Below are positions 1 to 8,590 of a stretch of DNA of 43,520 nucleotides, piece after piece. The stretch comes from a virus: the IMG/VR virus record IMGVR_UViG_3300020171_000061, positions 1-43,520 of that record, one strand, 5' to 3'. The notes under the pieces are model-generated. The model saw only the letters and a list, made by a program, of their open reading frames with translations. It was not told where the DNA came from and did no database searches. The translations under genes and the position numbers were made by a program. Within the stretch, counting starts at the first letter, position 1. Each line of letters starts with the position of its first letter.

Positions 1-1
1 C

Positions 2-463
2 CTGAAGTTTGACGAGTACAACGTAGTACGCAGTGCCAACCGGGACGAGATTTGCCGTTCGCACGGAGTCCCACCGAGGATTGTCGCCATTGTCTCATCC
101 AGCGCATTGGGCGGCACCGGCGAGGGTGAGACACAGTTTGAACTGTTCAAGAGTCTGGTTGTCAATCCCCGCCAACGTGCGTATGAAAGGCTGTTTGACC
201 GTGTGTTCTTCTCGCAGAACACCCGCCGCAATGCGTGGACGGTAAATTTCCGCGACATTGACTATGCCGATGCACTGCGCAAAGCACAGGCACTCAACAC
301 GCTAGTACGTGGTGGCATGATGAACATCAACGAGGCGCGGTCGTCCGAAGGAATGCCAGGCATTGGCAAAGACGGAGACCGATACATCATCGTCTCCGGC
401 GGGATGCCGGTACCCATTGACCAAATAGACCGTGTCGCCGCACTGACCGGCCAGGGAGAATAA
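2..463 (+). CDS. Phage portal protein, C-terminal part (5' end outside window)
   Basis: The reading frame is open from the first bases of the window and ends in TAA at 461-463, leaving 153 residues. Portal proteins form the dodecameric ring at the head vertex through which DNA passes. The visible part has the typical portal pattern: an NRDEICRSHGVPPRIV segment (an N-R-x-E-I...VPP motif), a Gly-rich turn (GGTGEGE), then a long helix with RQRAYERLFDRVFF. The C-terminus NINEARSSEGMPGI resembles the late helix of PF04860-type portals. The stop overlaps the next ATG (TAATG), so the two genes are translationally coupled. Assignment rests on these motifs and on the position directly before a protease and capsid gene. 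Confidence 0.8.
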   Translation: MKFDEYNVVRSANRDEICRSHGVPPRIVAIVSSSALGGTGEGETQFELFKSLVVNPRQRAYERLFDRVFFSQNTRRNAWTVNFRDIDYADALRKAQALNTLVRGGMMNINEARSSEGMPGIGKDGDRYIIVSGGMPVPIDQIDRVAALTGQGE

Positions 464-1536
464 TGCCCGATCTTTTCTTCATCCCATGCAAGTTCGAGAT
501 CAAGGCAGGCAACATCATCGGCTATGCGAATACGCCGGTGGTCGATCGTGGCGACCGCAACCACAAAGACCTGATCCCGGCTGATCTCTGGCTGAGGGCG
601 TTACAGGAATTCTTCGCAAGCGGGGCTGAAATCAACTTCCTTCACCGGCCAATCGCCGCCGGGAAGACCGTCAGTGTGCGGGTCACAACTGACGGACCGC
701 TGCTGGAAACAGTTCCGATTAAGCAGTGGGTCGCAGACGCCATCGCGTCAGGCGACATTGCTGGCTACTCCATCGAATACAAGCTACACGACTTCGAGAT
801 GTTGCCCAGCACCGACATGATGGACCAACGACCAACCAGAAAATTCAAGGACTTCTCGCTTGTCCGCGTTTCTTACGTGGACCAGCCGATGAACCAAGGA
901 AGCTACTTCACCGGAGGTACAGCAGTGAACCTGAAAGACTACGAAATCAGCTTTAACCGTGAAAAGGGATTGGTGACGATTGTGGCCAAAAGCGATCAAG
1001 CAATGGCCGACATCAGCGCATTCCTTTCTGATGGCATCAAGAACTCGACCCTTCACCCGGACGTTGCCGCAGCAATCGGCGTCAAGGTAGAAGACTTCGA
1101 GACAGTCAAGTACGAGATCAAGGCCAAGGCCGGCTTTGCCGACATGCTTGGCAAGTTCAAGGACGAAATCCTGGCTGCCCTTTCTGGCAAGAAGACAGAG
1201 ACACCCGACGACGCCAAAGCAATGCTGGAACAGATGCTGGAACAGTTCAAGTCCGTTGGGCTTGAGGCAGACGCACTGGCAAAGCTGGAAGGCAAGGTCA
1301 ACGACCTCATCGATGCACTGCCGGCAGAAGGCGAGAAATCGTTTGCCGACCGTATGGCAGAGTTGGAGAGTAAGACGGCGGGGACCGACGACATTCATTC
1401 CCGTGTAGGCAACCTAGAAGATGGCATGAAAGCCATCCTCAAGCACCTAGAAGGCAAGGTTGCGGCACCGTCGGCAATCGTTCCAGTCGGCGAACCAGAC
1501 GACTCCAACGAAGAGAAGTTCTGGAGTAAGAGTTAG
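463..1536 (+). CDS. XkdF-like prohead protease with C-terminal scaffold-like region
   Basis: 357 residues. Residues 1-150 resemble the S78-type (XkdF-like) serine protease fold of prohead proteases. A histidine lies in the motif NFLHRP (H61) and a candidate nucleophile serine in IAGYSIEY (S103). The region closes with FKDFSLVRVSYVDQPMNQG, where such domains usually end. Residues 170-340 are charged and predicted helical (EDAKAMLEQMLEQFK-like heptads), as expected for an internal scaffold that is later digested. A protease and a scaffold in one polypeptide just before the capsid gene is a common head-gene plan. Catalytic residues are inferred by eye. The TAATG overlap with the portal gene fixes the start. 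Confidence 0.7.
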   Translation: MPDLFFIPCKFEIKAGNIIGYANTPVVDRGDRNHKDLIPADLWLRALQEFFASGAEINFLHRPIAAGKTVSVRVTTDGPLLETVPIKQWVADAIASGDIAGYSIEYKLHDFEMLPSTDMMDQRPTRKFKDFSLVRVSYVDQPMNQGSYFTGGTAVNLKDYEISFNREKGLVTIVAKSDQAMADISAFLSDGIKNSTLHPDVAAAIGVKVEDFETVKYEIKAKAGFADMLGKFKDEILAALSGKKTETPDDAKAMLEQMLEQFKSVGLEADALAKLEGKVNDLIDALPAEGEKSFADRMAELESKTAGTDDIHSRVGNLEDGMKAILKHLEGKVAAPSAIVPVGEPDDSNEEKFWSKS

Positions 1537-1565
1537 TACCACACCGTAATGGAGGTTTCTAAGCA

Positions 1566-2558
1566 ATGACGCGACAAGAGATTCTGAACAAATTCACCTC
1601 AGACACAATCGGTGATAACGGACTTCTCAATCCCAAACAGTCTGAACGGTTCATCAAGGACTTCATCGAGACGGCTGAGTTCCTCGGCTTCGTTGATGTT
1701 CAGCCGAAATCAGAACGTTCGGGCATCTTCTACCACATCGACATGGCCAACCCGGCCACGGTTGCTGCTGTAGAGGGGACCGAGTATTCGGATGAGACTG
1801 GATCTGTCACCCACAGCAAGTGGGACTTCAACATGAAGAAACGGCGAACCCAGTTCGAGATGACTTGGGAAGATGGGGCCTGGACGATCGAGGGCGGGAA
1901 CTATCTGACCACGATCAAAGACATTTGGCTTCAGCGATGGGGAGTTGACACGGAAATCCTCGCCACACTTGGCGATGAAGACCTGTATGTAGCCCCCGCC
2001 ACACCGATGGAGAAACTCATCGACATCAACGACGGGTTCTTCACCCAGCTTACCGCTGAAAACGGCTGCAACATCCTCGACGCCTCCGGGTTGACTGACA
2101 CGTTCCCGACGCACACGATGTTTGCCTCGGCCTGGAACTTGATTCCGCAGCGTTATCGCCGGTTCGCCCGTGGTAACTACCGCTGGATCACCAGCACCCG
2201 TGTCTGCACAGACTACCGTAACTGGCTGGCATCCCGCCAGACAGGACTTGGTGACGCTGTGCTGCAGGGACAGGTAAATCTTTCCCCGCAAGGCATCCCA
2301 ATCCTCAATGCCAATGGCGCAGACGGTCTTGGTGTAGTGCCTGAAGACCTCGGCGTTGGCGAGAACGAAAGCATGATCATCCTCGGAGATCCGAAGAACT
2401 TCGTGTGGCTACCTCATCGCGAATTCAAGCTGATGAACCGCTACATCCAAGAGAAAGACTCCTTCCGTTGGACTGGTTACGCCTATGACGACTTTGTTGT
2501 CACCAACTTCCCGACATTCGTGAAGATTACCGGCGTAACACAGAACCCCGACTTCTAG
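1566..2558 (+). CDS. Major capsid protein (HK97-fold candidate)
   Basis: 330 residues, the usual size of a major capsid protein without a large N-terminal delta domain. It starts after a good ribosome-binding site (TGGAGG, 1551-1556). It follows the portal and protease/scaffold genes, where the capsid gene is expected. The sequence alternates short strands and helices, contains many aromatic residues, and ends in a segment (YAYDDFVVTNFPTFVKITGV) resembling the P-domain/last-strand region of HK97-fold capsids. No catalytic motifs are present. The family (P2-like versus PBSX/XkdG-like) cannot be decided by eye. It would form the icosahedral shell. Confidence 0.75.
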   Translation: MTRQEILNKFTSDTIGDNGLLNPKQSERFIKDFIETAEFLGFVDVQPKSERSGIFYHIDMANPATVAAVEGTEYSDETGSVTHSKWDFNMKKRRTQFEMTWEDGAWTIEGGNYLTTIKDIWLQRWGVDTEILATLGDEDLYVAPATPMEKLIDINDGFFTQLTAENGCNILDASGLTDTFPTHTMFASAWNLIPQRYRRFARGNYRWITSTRVCTDYRNWLASRQTGLGDAVLQGQVNLSPQGIPILNANGADGLGVVPEDLGVGENESMIILGDPKNFVWLPHREFKLMNRYIQEKDSFRWTGYAYDDFVVTNFPTFVKITGVTQNPDF

Positions 2559-2572
2559 GGAGTTGATTTCCG

Positions 2573-2953
2573 ATGCGTTGTGAGTACATCAAAAGCAACG
2601 GTGAACAGTGTAAGGCCACCGCCATAGAGGACGAGGGCTATTGCACGATCCACCTGAAGATGGTGGCCGATCAGGAAGCCTACCCAGGCATTGATCCAAG
2701 CGACGCGGTTGTCTCTGCTGTGCTTGAAGAAGTGTTGGAGGAGGCACCTGCTGAGAAGGGAGACGACGCAGTGGCTACAGTAATTAACAAGACAGCACCT
2801 CGTAGGGTGCGCTACACGGGGAAGGGGACGTACTCGGTGCCAAGCATCGGGATCACCTTTTCCCAAGTGGGCCAAGAGGAAGAAGTTCCATATTGGTTCT
2901 GGGAGCGCATCCACGAGAATGCTGAGTCATCGAAGGTATTTGAGGAAGCATAG
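2573..2953 (+). CDS. Small head-region protein with N-terminal Cys/His motif
   Basis: 126 residues, function unknown. Residues 3-27 carry C-x9-C...C-x2-H spacing (CEYI..GEQCKATA....YCTIH), resembling the small zinc-binding knuckle seen in many phage proteins of the form C-x-x-GxxCkxxa...yCxxH. An acidic linker with EEVLEEAPAEKGDD follows. The C-terminal half (residues 75-126, RRVRYTGKGTYSVPSIG, then VPYWFWERIHENAESS) looks like a small beta domain. It sits between capsid and connector genes and may be a capsid-associated or head-completion protein. The start is ATG 2573 behind AGGGAG at 10 nt. Its stop overlaps the next GTG. Confidence 0.6.
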   Translation: MRCEYIKSNGEQCKATAIEDEGYCTIHLKMVADQEAYPGIDPSDAVVSAVLEEVLEEAPAEKGDDAVATVINKTAPRRVRYTGKGTYSVPSIGITFSQVGQEEEVPYWFWERIHENAESSKVFEEA

Positions 2954-3579
2954 TGGCACTTGTAACGCTTGCCGAGTTCAAAGACAGCGTCTACAGCGAC
3001 GCGAATCGATCATGGACGACCCCCCAGCTTCAGCAAGCCCTAAGCTTCGGTGAAAGCCGGTTCTATTCAGGGACTGGCCGAGACAAGCTTGGATTCTGGC
3101 TTGAGCCACGGGAACTTTCGGTGACTCTTCACTCAACCGGACTCCCTTCCATCCGCTGCCCCTTTCCCGTGCTGGAGCTGGTGGCCGTCCTTGTAGATGG
3201 TTCCGACATCACAAGCGAGTGCAAACACAAGGGCAACTATATCTTCCGTAATGGAAGCACGTTCGGAGTTGCCCCTGCTTCAGTTGAAACAATGACCTAT
3301 GTCGATGTGGAAGTGACCGCCAAGTTTGGCGACTCATCTCCGCGCATTGTCCGTGACGTAGACCAGATGACAACCATCCCGTGGGACGTAAAAGACTGTG
3401 TTATGCGTATAGCCTGGCACTGGCTGAAGCGGGAACGGATTGAGGTCGATCAAGGCAGCAGCCGCAATGCCGACACCACAAAGGTTCGGTTTGCTGATAT
3501 GTCAAGAGACACCCAGATTCGTTCCGTGATGGCCGACTGGTCAAAGGTGGAGAACACCGGCGCGTTTGACTGGCGCTAA
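2953..3579 (+). CDS. Head-tail connector/adaptor candidate
   Basis: 208 residues with a GTG start overlapping the previous TAG. The N-terminus (LVTLAEFKDSVY...WTTPQLQQALSFGESRF) is of the type seen in gp6-like connector proteins, which begin with an 'L..lK..l..d.d.D..l...i..A' helix. The rest is beta-rich with a final helical part (VKDCVMRIAWHWLKRER). Such proteins form the ring under the portal. Position directly after the capsid gene and before the gp10/tail-terminator-like genes supports this. No decisive motif is visible. Confidence 0.5.
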   Translation: MALVTLAEFKDSVYSDANRSWTTPQLQQALSFGESRFYSGTGRDKLGFWLEPRELSVTLHSTGLPSIRCPFPVLELVAVLVDGSDITSECKHKGNYIFRNGSTFGVAPASVETMTYVDVEVTAKFGDSSPRIVRDVDQMTTIPWDVKDCVMRIAWHWLKRERIEVDQGSSRNADTTKVRFADMSRDTQIRSVMADWSKVENTGAFDWR

Positions 3580-4424
3580 TGACGATACCGAAGGTTAGTC
3601 CTGCCTTTGGCAAAGGGATTTCTGTACAGATTGTCGGTGGATTCTTTCAGATAGCCGACACGGCGATGAGTCACATCATGGACTGGCACCATGCCCACGG
3701 TGTGTTGTATCAGTGGATGATCCCCGGCAGAGAACTTGAACCACTCCTTGTGAAGATTGCTGAGAAACTCAAGGGATACTGGGCTGAGTATCTGGAGATG
3801 GGCAAGCACAAGGTAATGCCGCTGAGTCCATTCACTCTCGCTGCCAGGGAGAAGAATCCTCAGTCTCAAGGCAGCGACGGGTTTATGTTTGACACCGGTG
3901 CCTTGGTGCGCAGCTTCGAGATTGCCGTCGAACAGTCGGCAGGTGGCGCACACACGCTAATCTCCATCAAGCCGGATCGTTCCGATGCCTCACATGGCAA
4001 GGGGGCGTCAATCACCAACCTAGCAGCACTGGCGTATATGTGCCAGAACGGACTTGCCCTGTACGCAGAAGACCTCACCGAAGAAAAGATCATCAAGATT
4101 ATGGCTTGGCGTGACGCCAACTTCGGTGGCAGCAAGAAGAAAGAACTTGGCGAAGATGTCAAGAACGCAGTCTCCAATGATGCTGTCTTCAACGAACGGG
4201 GCGATTTTATAGATGCACGCAAACCCATCGTGTTCATCCCGCCACGGCCACTGATGACCGAAGACCTCAAAGAAGGACTCACCGACACAGCGACCCGCGA
4301 AGCGGGCAAGTATGTCGAACTCATCGCCAAGTACACGGCCCGGCTGCTTGGTTCCCGCTGGGGTATGGACGGCCCGGAGAAACTCAGACAACTTGTTCGA
4401 TCACTCGACCTTGGAGGCAAGTAG
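3579..4424 (+). CDS. Neck/tail-completion protein candidate (virion morphogenesis-like)
   Basis: 281 residues. The N-terminal helix (FFQIADTAMSHIMDWHHAHG), the pattern PLSPFTLAAREKNPQSQG, then FMFDTGALVRSFEIAV resemble the Mu gpG/P2 gpS-like virion-morphogenesis family. In that family, a 'L..tG.L..si' segment follows a residue-swapping arm. A further helical region ends in KYTARLLGSRW. It would act at the neck or tail top during head-tail joining. It overlaps both neighbours by one base (TAATG at 3579, TAGTG at 4424). The family call is tentative because the protein is longer than usual. Confidence 0.45.
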   Translation: MTIPKVSPAFGKGISVQIVGGFFQIADTAMSHIMDWHHAHGVLYQWMIPGRELEPLLVKIAEKLKGYWAEYLEMGKHKVMPLSPFTLAAREKNPQSQGSDGFMFDTGALVRSFEIAVEQSAGGAHTLISIKPDRSDASHGKGASITNLAALAYMCQNGLALYAEDLTEEKIIKIMAWRDANFGGSKKKELGEDVKNAVSNDAVFNERGDFIDARKPIVFIPPRPLMTEDLKEGLTDTATREAGKYVELIAKYTARLLGSRWGMDGPEKLRQLVRSLDLGGK

Positions 4425-5029
4425 TGCCCACACTTAACGAATTCAAAGAGGCATTTGGCACTAGGCTGGACGCCGCCATGGAACGGGTGGAGGACTTCAC
4501 CGTTCCGCGTTCTCTTTTCTGCGATCTTGGGCAAGTTCACACCTTCGAGGATTTACCACGAATCATCTACTACTGGTCGCTGCGTCCCAACAGAGGGGCG
4601 GTTCTTGATGTCAAGGTTGTGAAAGACTACGCAGCGATGACAGCCAAGTCTACGCAGAGAATCCCGCACGACATCATCCTCCAAGTCAAAGCGATTGATG
4701 CCGAAGTCTATGGGGCTGAACGAATGCGAGACGCCATGCTGGAAGAATTTGGAGATTCCCCCTGTGTCTCCGAGATTCCACTTTTGTATCAGGGATTTGT
4801 TGACGCACCGCAAGAGTTTCAAAACGGCATTTACACATTCACCTTCACCTACGAGGGGTTGATTTTCCTCGATGGCCGAAGCGCAGAGAACCCGCTGATT
4901 GAGTCTGTGGTAAACACCATCCACTTTGGAGACAGCATCACAGAGACAGAAGTGGTCGATGACAGACCCATCCCTGACCCATACAGCGTAACTGTTACAG
5001 AAATCGAAGGAGATGTCCTCACCCCGTAA
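4424..5029 (+). CDS. Tail terminator / head-tail joining candidate
   Basis: 201 residues, GTG start. In contractile-tail phages a tail-terminator gene sits between the head-completion genes and the sheath, the position seen here. The sequence has an N-terminal helix (NEFKEAFGTRLDAAMERVEDF) and a central strand-helix-strand pattern with YGAERMRDAMLEEFGD. It then has FTFTYEGLIFLDG, compatible with the terminator fold (beta sheet flanked by helices). The C-terminal 45 residues are acidic. No motif proves it. Confidence 0.4.
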   Translation: MPTLNEFKEAFGTRLDAAMERVEDFTVPRSLFCDLGQVHTFEDLPRIIYYWSLRPNRGAVLDVKVVKDYAAMTAKSTQRIPHDIILQVKAIDAEVYGAERMRDAMLEEFGDSPCVSEIPLLYQGFVDAPQEFQNGIYTFTFTYEGLIFLDGRSAENPLIESVVNTIHFGDSITETEVVDDRPIPDPYSVTVTEIEGDVLTP

Positions 5030-5035
5030 GGAGTA

Positions 5036-5218
5036 ATGATGCACACGATTAAGAACGTCTCTCGCAATACGAAAACAATCAACCTCAGCGGGAGGAAGGG
5101 TTCGCTACACCTTCCCCGTAGGGGCAAGGCCGCACTCACCAAACAGGAGTTTGAAAGCTCCGATGTTCAGGTTTTGCTACGCGGCGGCTACCTGGTTGAA
5201 ATTGGAGGTGAAGGATAG
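5036..5218 (+). CDS. Small conserved-position protein before tail sheath
   Basis: 60 residues (59 if the second ATG at 5039 is used). AAGGAG at 5028-5033 lies only 2 nt from the first ATG and 5 nt from the second, so the second ATG is the better-placed start. A basic N-terminal half (NVSRNTKTINLSGRKGSLHLPRRGKA) is followed by SSDVQVLLRGGYLVEI. Mu-like and related contractile-tail phages often have a 50-70 residue protein immediately before the sheath gene (Mu gp38 position). Here no family match can be claimed. Its TAG overlaps the sheath GTG. Confidence 0.6.
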   Translation: MMHTIKNVSRNTKTINLSGRKGSLHLPRRGKAALTKQEFESSDVQVLLRGGYLVEIGGEG

Positions 5219-6759
5219 TGGCTGGAAACGAACGCTATCTCTTTCCTGGTGTCTATACGTCGGAAGTCCCAGTCGGTGGAGAACCCCTCCAGCCAACCGG
5301 AACTTCTGCGGCTGCGTTTATCGGTACCGCCGAATGGGGTCCGATGGGAACGCCTACACTGGTAACAAGCTGGGCCGACTTCGTTCGCAAGTTCGGAAAC
5401 GATCGCACGAACGGCTACCTGGCACGGGCTGCGCTGAACTTCTTCAGAATGGGCGGAATGCGACTGTACGTTGGCCGTACCTGCCATTACACTGATGTGT
5501 CAAACCCGGCAACCCTGACTGCGGTCAAGGCAGCGGTAACGATGATGTCTGGCGAAGTAGTGCCACAAGCCATGCTGGTATTCACCGCAAAATACTATGG
5601 GTCATTCGGCAACGACCTCAGTGTCCAGATTCTCAATGTGGATGAAACCAACTTGGTATTCGATGTTGCGATCATCCAAACGGTTGACGTTGGCAAGTCC
5701 AAGGTGATTGAGTGGTACCAAGACGTGTCCGCCGATTCAACCAGTGACGACTTCATTGAAGACATCATCAACTCAGGCACCCGCAAGTCGAACTATGTGG
5801 CTGTGGCCGTGTCTGTAGAAAATGTCCTTCCTGCTGCTGCAACCACCGCACTGACGCTAGGCGGCGACGGGCTAACCAGTATCGCCGACGAAGACTACAT
5901 CGGTAACTCGGCAGGCAGGACGGGTATGTACTCACTGGATACCGTCCGCGAGATGTTGACCATCTGCCATCCTGGCATCACCGCACAAGATGTCATTGTC
6001 GCCGGTCAGAACTATGTGACCACCGCACTATCGCGACGCAGCATCGATGTGTACGCATTCGACTTCCCGCTTGGCTACACCGCACAAGAAGTCGCGGCAT
6101 GGAAAGCGTCCCACCTCAGCAACACAGGCTATGAGTGGGGATGGTTCCCGTGGGTGGTCGAAGGGTCTACCGAACAGCCGCTTGCGCCGTATGTCTGTGG
6201 TGCAGCTGCACGGAATGACTTCCTGTACGGTGTGTGGAACGCCCCGGCAGGCACGGACTTCGATCTGCCAATTACCGAACTTGACTATGACGTTTCCCTG
6301 GGAGAAGGACAGATTCTTAACCCCAAGGGAATCAACGTTGCCATCCGATTGCCTGACGAGGGCTTCGTGTTGTGGGGGGCGAGAACGTTCGCTGTCAATA
6401 CCCACTTCCGCTACATCAACGTACGCCGGTTCACCAACGCGATCAAGAAGACGCTGCAAGATGGGACACTGCAATTCGTGTTCGATCTCAACGCCCCGTC
6501 TACTTGGCGACGGGTTGAAGACACGGCACACATGTTGATGATGTACTACCACTCGTTGGGTGCCTTCGCTGGCAAGACGCCGGAAGAAAGCTTCTATGTG
6601 CGATGTGACGCGACGACCAACCCGCCTGAACTCGTAGACCAGGGCATCATGACTTGTGTCATCGGTATCTGTCCTGTCAAGCCTGCTGAGTTCGTCGAGT
6701 TTGAAATCCAACTCTTCAACACGGGCGATCTTCCTTTGGCCGAATCTCCGCAGGCATAG
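5218..6759 (+). CDS. Contractile tail sheath protein
   Basis: 513 residues, GTG start coupled to the preceding stop. The N-terminus FPGVYTSEVPVGGEPLQPTG followed by AAFIGTAEWGP is the classic start of sheath proteins. The C-terminus carries the conserved sheath module: NAIKKTLQDGTLQFVFDLNAP, TWRRVEDTAHMLMMYYHSLGAF, then ESFYVRCDATTNPPE and GICPVKPAEFVEFEIQLF. The sheath surrounds the tube and contracts on infection. An insertion-like middle domain spans about residues 60-330. Length and order (small protein, sheath, tube) are standard. Confidence 0.95.
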   Translation: MAGNERYLFPGVYTSEVPVGGEPLQPTGTSAAAFIGTAEWGPMGTPTLVTSWADFVRKFGNDRTNGYLARAALNFFRMGGMRLYVGRTCHYTDVSNPATLTAVKAAVTMMSGEVVPQAMLVFTAKYYGSFGNDLSVQILNVDETNLVFDVAIIQTVDVGKSKVIEWYQDVSADSTSDDFIEDIINSGTRKSNYVAVAVSVENVLPAAATTALTLGGDGLTSIADEDYIGNSAGRTGMYSLDTVREMLTICHPGITAQDVIVAGQNYVTTALSRRSIDVYAFDFPLGYTAQEVAAWKASHLSNTGYEWGWFPWVVEGSTEQPLAPYVCGAAARNDFLYGVWNAPAGTDFDLPITELDYDVSLGEGQILNPKGINVAIRLPDEGFVLWGARTFAVNTHFRYINVRRFTNAIKKTLQDGTLQFVFDLNAPSTWRRVEDTAHMLMMYYHSLGAFAGKTPEESFYVRCDATTNPPELVDQGIMTCVIGICPVKPAEFVEFEIQLFNTGDLPLAESPQA

Positions 6760-6769
6760 GTGATCACTG

Positions 6770-7738
6770 ATGACTGAAAAACGTGCACGACGTGGCCTGT
6801 TCACTGTGTCAGTGATCGGGGCTGGTGGCGAACATAAGCTGCAAGGCATTACCAACTTGGAACGCACTGTCGAGATGATTGACAATGTGTCCGAGTCAAC
6901 GCGCAACAGCAAAATCTCGTTACCGGCACAGCTTAACACAGGCCCGATCACCTTCTCCGAAGCCCCATTTGCGGGCTGTGGAGACATGCCGGCAGGCAAC
7001 TTCTTCTTTGAGGTGCTGCACCAAGGAGAGGTCATCGCCCATACTCGGAGTGTCTCCGGGCTGGGTATTGAATGGCCAATCTCCGAATCACGGGAAAGCA
7101 CTTCTCTCAATGTCCAGAAACTCTGGGACAAGTACACCGTACCAGAGATAACCATTCAGCAGGTGATCGAACTCACGGAGGGCAATCCTCTGCTGACAGC
7201 GATGGAGAAGATGGGCAAGATTCAAGGACCGGGTGAAGGTTATTCTGTCGTCGGTGGCGCATCTTGTGCCTACCGTGGCGACTGGATCATCCGGCTGATG
7301 AATCGTGGAAGTGACGAAGTAGCCAAATGGATACTTCATGGGGCATGGCCAAGCAGGTACCAACCGATTAACGACTTCGACGCCGATGGTGGCGATGTCG
7401 GACTGCGGTCACTTACTCTGCGCCTTGCACCAACCGCTGCATCACCGGCCATCGAAGAGACCGTTTCTTCGTGGGCGAATGCAGCCGGCAGTGGATTGGT
7501 CAGCCAAGCATGGCTTACCTGGATCTCTGCTGTCTTCCGCGCCGCCCCGACACGCAAGAACCTTTCCATCAATCACTACCATCCTGACGCAATCCCCGGC
7601 ACCGACGAACCAGTGAAGACCTACAAGCTATTCAACTGCTGGCCGTCTTCGATTTCCTACCAGGATCTCGATGCCGGATCACCCGCACTAGCTACTCGCG
7701 AGATTTCCATGGCTTGCGACGGCTGGCAAGAAAGCTAG
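6770..7738 (+). CDS. Tail tube protein (gp19-like, enlarged)
   Basis: 322 residues, about twice the length of a T4 gp19-type tube protein. Residues 95-215 follow the gp19 pattern: a GLGIEWPISESRES turn, strands and a helix. They end in 'AWPSRYQPINDFDADGG' and a final 'LRSLTLRLAP' strand. The C-terminal 90 residues repeat the last part of this fold (NCWPSSISYQDLDAGSPA, then EISMACDGW). A second, partial copy of the tube fold is therefore likely. The tube polymerises inside the sheath, and the gene directly follows it. A strong stem-loop terminator follows 10 nt after the stop. Confidence 0.75.
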   Translation: MTEKRARRGLFTVSVIGAGGEHKLQGITNLERTVEMIDNVSESTRNSKISLPAQLNTGPITFSEAPFAGCGDMPAGNFFFEVLHQGEVIAHTRSVSGLGIEWPISESRESTSLNVQKLWDKYTVPEITIQQVIELTEGNPLLTAMEKMGKIQGPGEGYSVVGGASCAYRGDWIIRLMNRGSDEVAKWILHGAWPSRYQPINDFDADGGDVGLRSLTLRLAPTAASPAIEETVSSWANAAGSGLVSQAWLTWISAVFRAAPTRKNLSINHYHPDAIPGTDEPVKTYKLFNCWPSSISYQDLDAGSPALATREISMACDGWQES

Positions 7739-7748
7739 TCAATTTAAG

Positions 7749-7784
7749 GCGGGGTAACTGGGCAGGTTGCCCCGCAGTTTTCTC
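7749..7784 (+). terminator. Rho-independent terminator after tail tube gene
   Basis: A 10-bp stem GCGGGGTAAC (7749-7758) pairs with GTTGCCCCGC (7766-7775) around a 7-nt loop, with one T-G wobble, followed by AGTTTTCTC. It lies between the tube gene stop and the chaperone ribosome-binding site (GGAGGGAG). It would lower transcription of the catalytic-amount chaperone and tape-measure genes relative to sheath and tube. Some read-through must occur unless a promoter lies downstream. Confidence 0.7.
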
Positions 7785-7801
7785 AACGGAGGGAGTCACA
7801 A

Positions 7802-8590
7802 ATGAAAGCTACGCTACCTGTTGGTGTAAGGAACGAAAGTGCTTTACTTCGAGAGATCGAGGTTTCGGCACCTACTGGCCGATGTCTGAAGCAACTACGC
7901 AATGATCTGATTGGGGGCACCAACCGCGACGTCTATCTCAACGTGCTGAAACAAGGCGTTGTCGAGGTCGTTGGATTTGGCAAACCGACAGAATCGTTGC
8001 TGCTTTCGATGAAGGCGGTTGACGCAGAGTTTGTCTACTACACGATGGCTTTGCTTGACGCACAAGGCGACTGGCCAACGCTGACCCGTGCCTGTTCTCA
8101 ATGCGGGCACTCATTCAAAGAAGAATTCGACTTCACCGATGTCGTTGTACGCCGGATTGGAGACGAAGACTTCGACTCACCCTTCAACAACGATGAGGGC
8201 ATGGCTGATTTCACGCTATCTCGCCCCATCACATCACTCGATGTCGAGAAGACGCCCTACACGAAAGGCAAGATTGGCCTGACGGCAGTGGGCGACTGGC
8301 TGGACATCATCTCCTCCAAGAAGAAAAGCGAAGATGGACTTGGCACCAAGATGATGCTGTCGCTTGTGAAAGCGATTGCCGAACTGGGGCCTGACTGGAA
8401 GAACAGCGGCACGATTGCCGATCTTGACGGCCTGCCGATGCGCGATCTGAAGATGCTAGAAAAACTCCACAACGACAACAAGCCCGGGGTGCGTACACCG
8501 GAAGAGACAACGTGCCCAAACTGTGGCACCGAGTTTCGTCTGATGCCATTTGACTGGGTGAAGGATTTTTTCGTAGCCAGTGCGGACTAG
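7802..8590 (+). CDS. Tail assembly chaperone / T4 gp26-like protein, zero-frame product
   Basis: 262 residues. Two Cys pairs (C98-x2-C101 in RACSQCGHSF and C238-x2-C241 in TCPNCGTEF) suggest a zinc site. The arrangement recalls T4-type baseplate-hub/tail-assembly chaperones, which carry 'C-x-x-C-G-x-x-F' elements. The gene occupies the standard chaperone place, directly before the tape measure. Five residues before the stop it has a perfect -1 slippery heptamer T_TTT_TTC (8566-8572). This is the zero-frame, shorter product. The start at ATG 7802 follows GGAGGGAG. Confidence 0.75.
   Translation: MKATLPVGVRNESALLREIEVSAPTGRCLKQLRNDLIGGTNRDVYLNVLKQGVVEVVGFGKPTESLLLSMKAVDAEFVYYTMALLDAQGDWPTLTRACSQCGHSFKEEFDFTDVVVRRIGDEDFDSPFNNDEGMADFTLSRPITSLDVEKTPYTKGKIGLTAVGDWLDIISSKKKSEDGLGTKMMLSLVKAIAELGPDWKNSGTIADLDGLPMRDLKMLEKLHNDNKPGVRTPEETTCPNCGTEFRLMPFDWVKDFFVASAD

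Noticed and set aside
6028-7155. Long minus-strand open frame (375 codons) opposite sheath and tube genes
   Set aside because: Both sheath and tube genes on the + strand are certain by motif; the antisense product is Arg/Ser-rich without domains and has no ribosome-binding site.
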